Of a stretch of DNA of 6,923 nt, positions 6,840 through 6,923 are shown one piece after another; within the stretch, counting starts at the first letter, position 1; each line of letters begins with the position of its first letter. The DNA is taken from contig CAZXYF010000170.1 in assembly GCA_964644705.1 (NCBI GenBank), positions 1-6,923 on the forward strand. The letters run 5' to 3'. The translations under genes were made by a program, and so were the position numbers. Origin of the DNA: CAZXYF01 sp964644705. GTDB taxonomy: Bacteria > Planctomycetota > Brocadiia > SM23-32. The notes under the pieces were generated by a model. The model saw only the letters and a list, made by a program, of their open reading frames with translations. It did no database searches and was not told the DNA's origin.

Positions 6840-6868
6840 TTATCACGGATTATTTCCAAAATGCGGCT

Positions 6869-6889
6869 CCCACGACCTTGTGTCGTGGG
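6869..6889. repeat. Perfect hairpin, possible REP or IS-end element
   Basis: CCCACGAC (6869-6876) and GTCGTGGG (6882-6889) form a perfect GC-rich 8-bp stem with a five-base loop. It is not followed by a T-run on the plus strand, so it is a poor intrinsic terminator in that direction. Its compactness and its place between genes recall REP elements or the subterminal hairpins of IS200/IS605-type elements. Confidence 0.5.
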
Positions 6890-6901
6890 TGAAGAAGACT
6901 G

Positions 6902-6918
6902 GGTGGGCTAAATCCACC
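6902..6918. repeat. Second short hairpin at the right edge
   Basis: GGTGG (6902-6906) pairs with CCACC (6914-6918) around the loop GCTAAAT. It follows the previous hairpin by 12 bases, making a tandem pair as seen in some REP doublets. The window ends five bases later, so the full element is not visible. Confidence 0.35.
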
Positions 6919-6923
6919 TGATG

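Noticed and set aside
6843..6923. A minus-strand frame open from the right edge, 26 codons to a stop
   Set aside because: It is short, runs through the hairpins and has no recognisable family. It could be the tail of an outside gene but is not supported here.
1..6923. CRISPR array, tRNA or rRNA genes
   Set aside because: No regularly spaced direct repeats and no cloverleaf or rRNA-like segments were seen on either strand.

Overview
The window looks like an accessory stretch of a draft genome from the PVC group (Kiritimatiellota, Lentisphaerota, Planctomycetota or Verrucomicrobiota). I infer this from protein style: a very large secreted mosaic protein with WD40 repeats, a carbohydrate-lyase-like fold and a CBM9-like domain, next to the remains of an apparent alpha-L-fucosidase. 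Such combinations are typical of polysaccharide-degrading PVC bacteria. No marker gene is present, so the phylum is not proven. A run of exactly 100 N (5663-5762) marks a scaffold join, and distances across it are not reliable.

Layout from left to right. Positions 1-375 hold no convincing gene. They contain a good promoter candidate (TTTACA, 17 bp, TAGAAT) with an AAAATG/CATTTT inverted repeat exactly between its two boxes. Next is a short PAPS-reductase-like gene (376-954, GTG start). A 230-bp leader follows, then a 1489-residue secreted protein (1185-5654). Its order is signal peptide, seven-bladed WD40 propeller, beta-sandwich-like region, two IPT/TIG domains, heparinase II/III-like lyase module and CBM9-like domain. 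Across the gap (5763-5953) lie two out-of-frame fragments that look like the beginning and end of a GH29 fucosidase with its middle deleted. On the minus strand is a type II toxin-antitoxin operon: RHH antitoxin (6405-6647), then PIN toxin (5986-6408), with a 4-nt overlap, a TTGACG-17-TACAAT promoter and a candidate operator. The last 130 bases hold several hairpins and no supported gene, resembling a REP-like or IS-end region.

How the genes may work together. The large protein is probably exported to bind and cut an acidic polysaccharide, and the broken fucosidase fits a locus that once handled fucose-containing glycans. The PAPS-reductase-like gene could be connected through sulfur released from sulfated glycans, but adjacency is the only support. 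The toxin-antitoxin pair is an independent module. The best candidate for something undescribed is the domain architecture of the 1489-residue protein.
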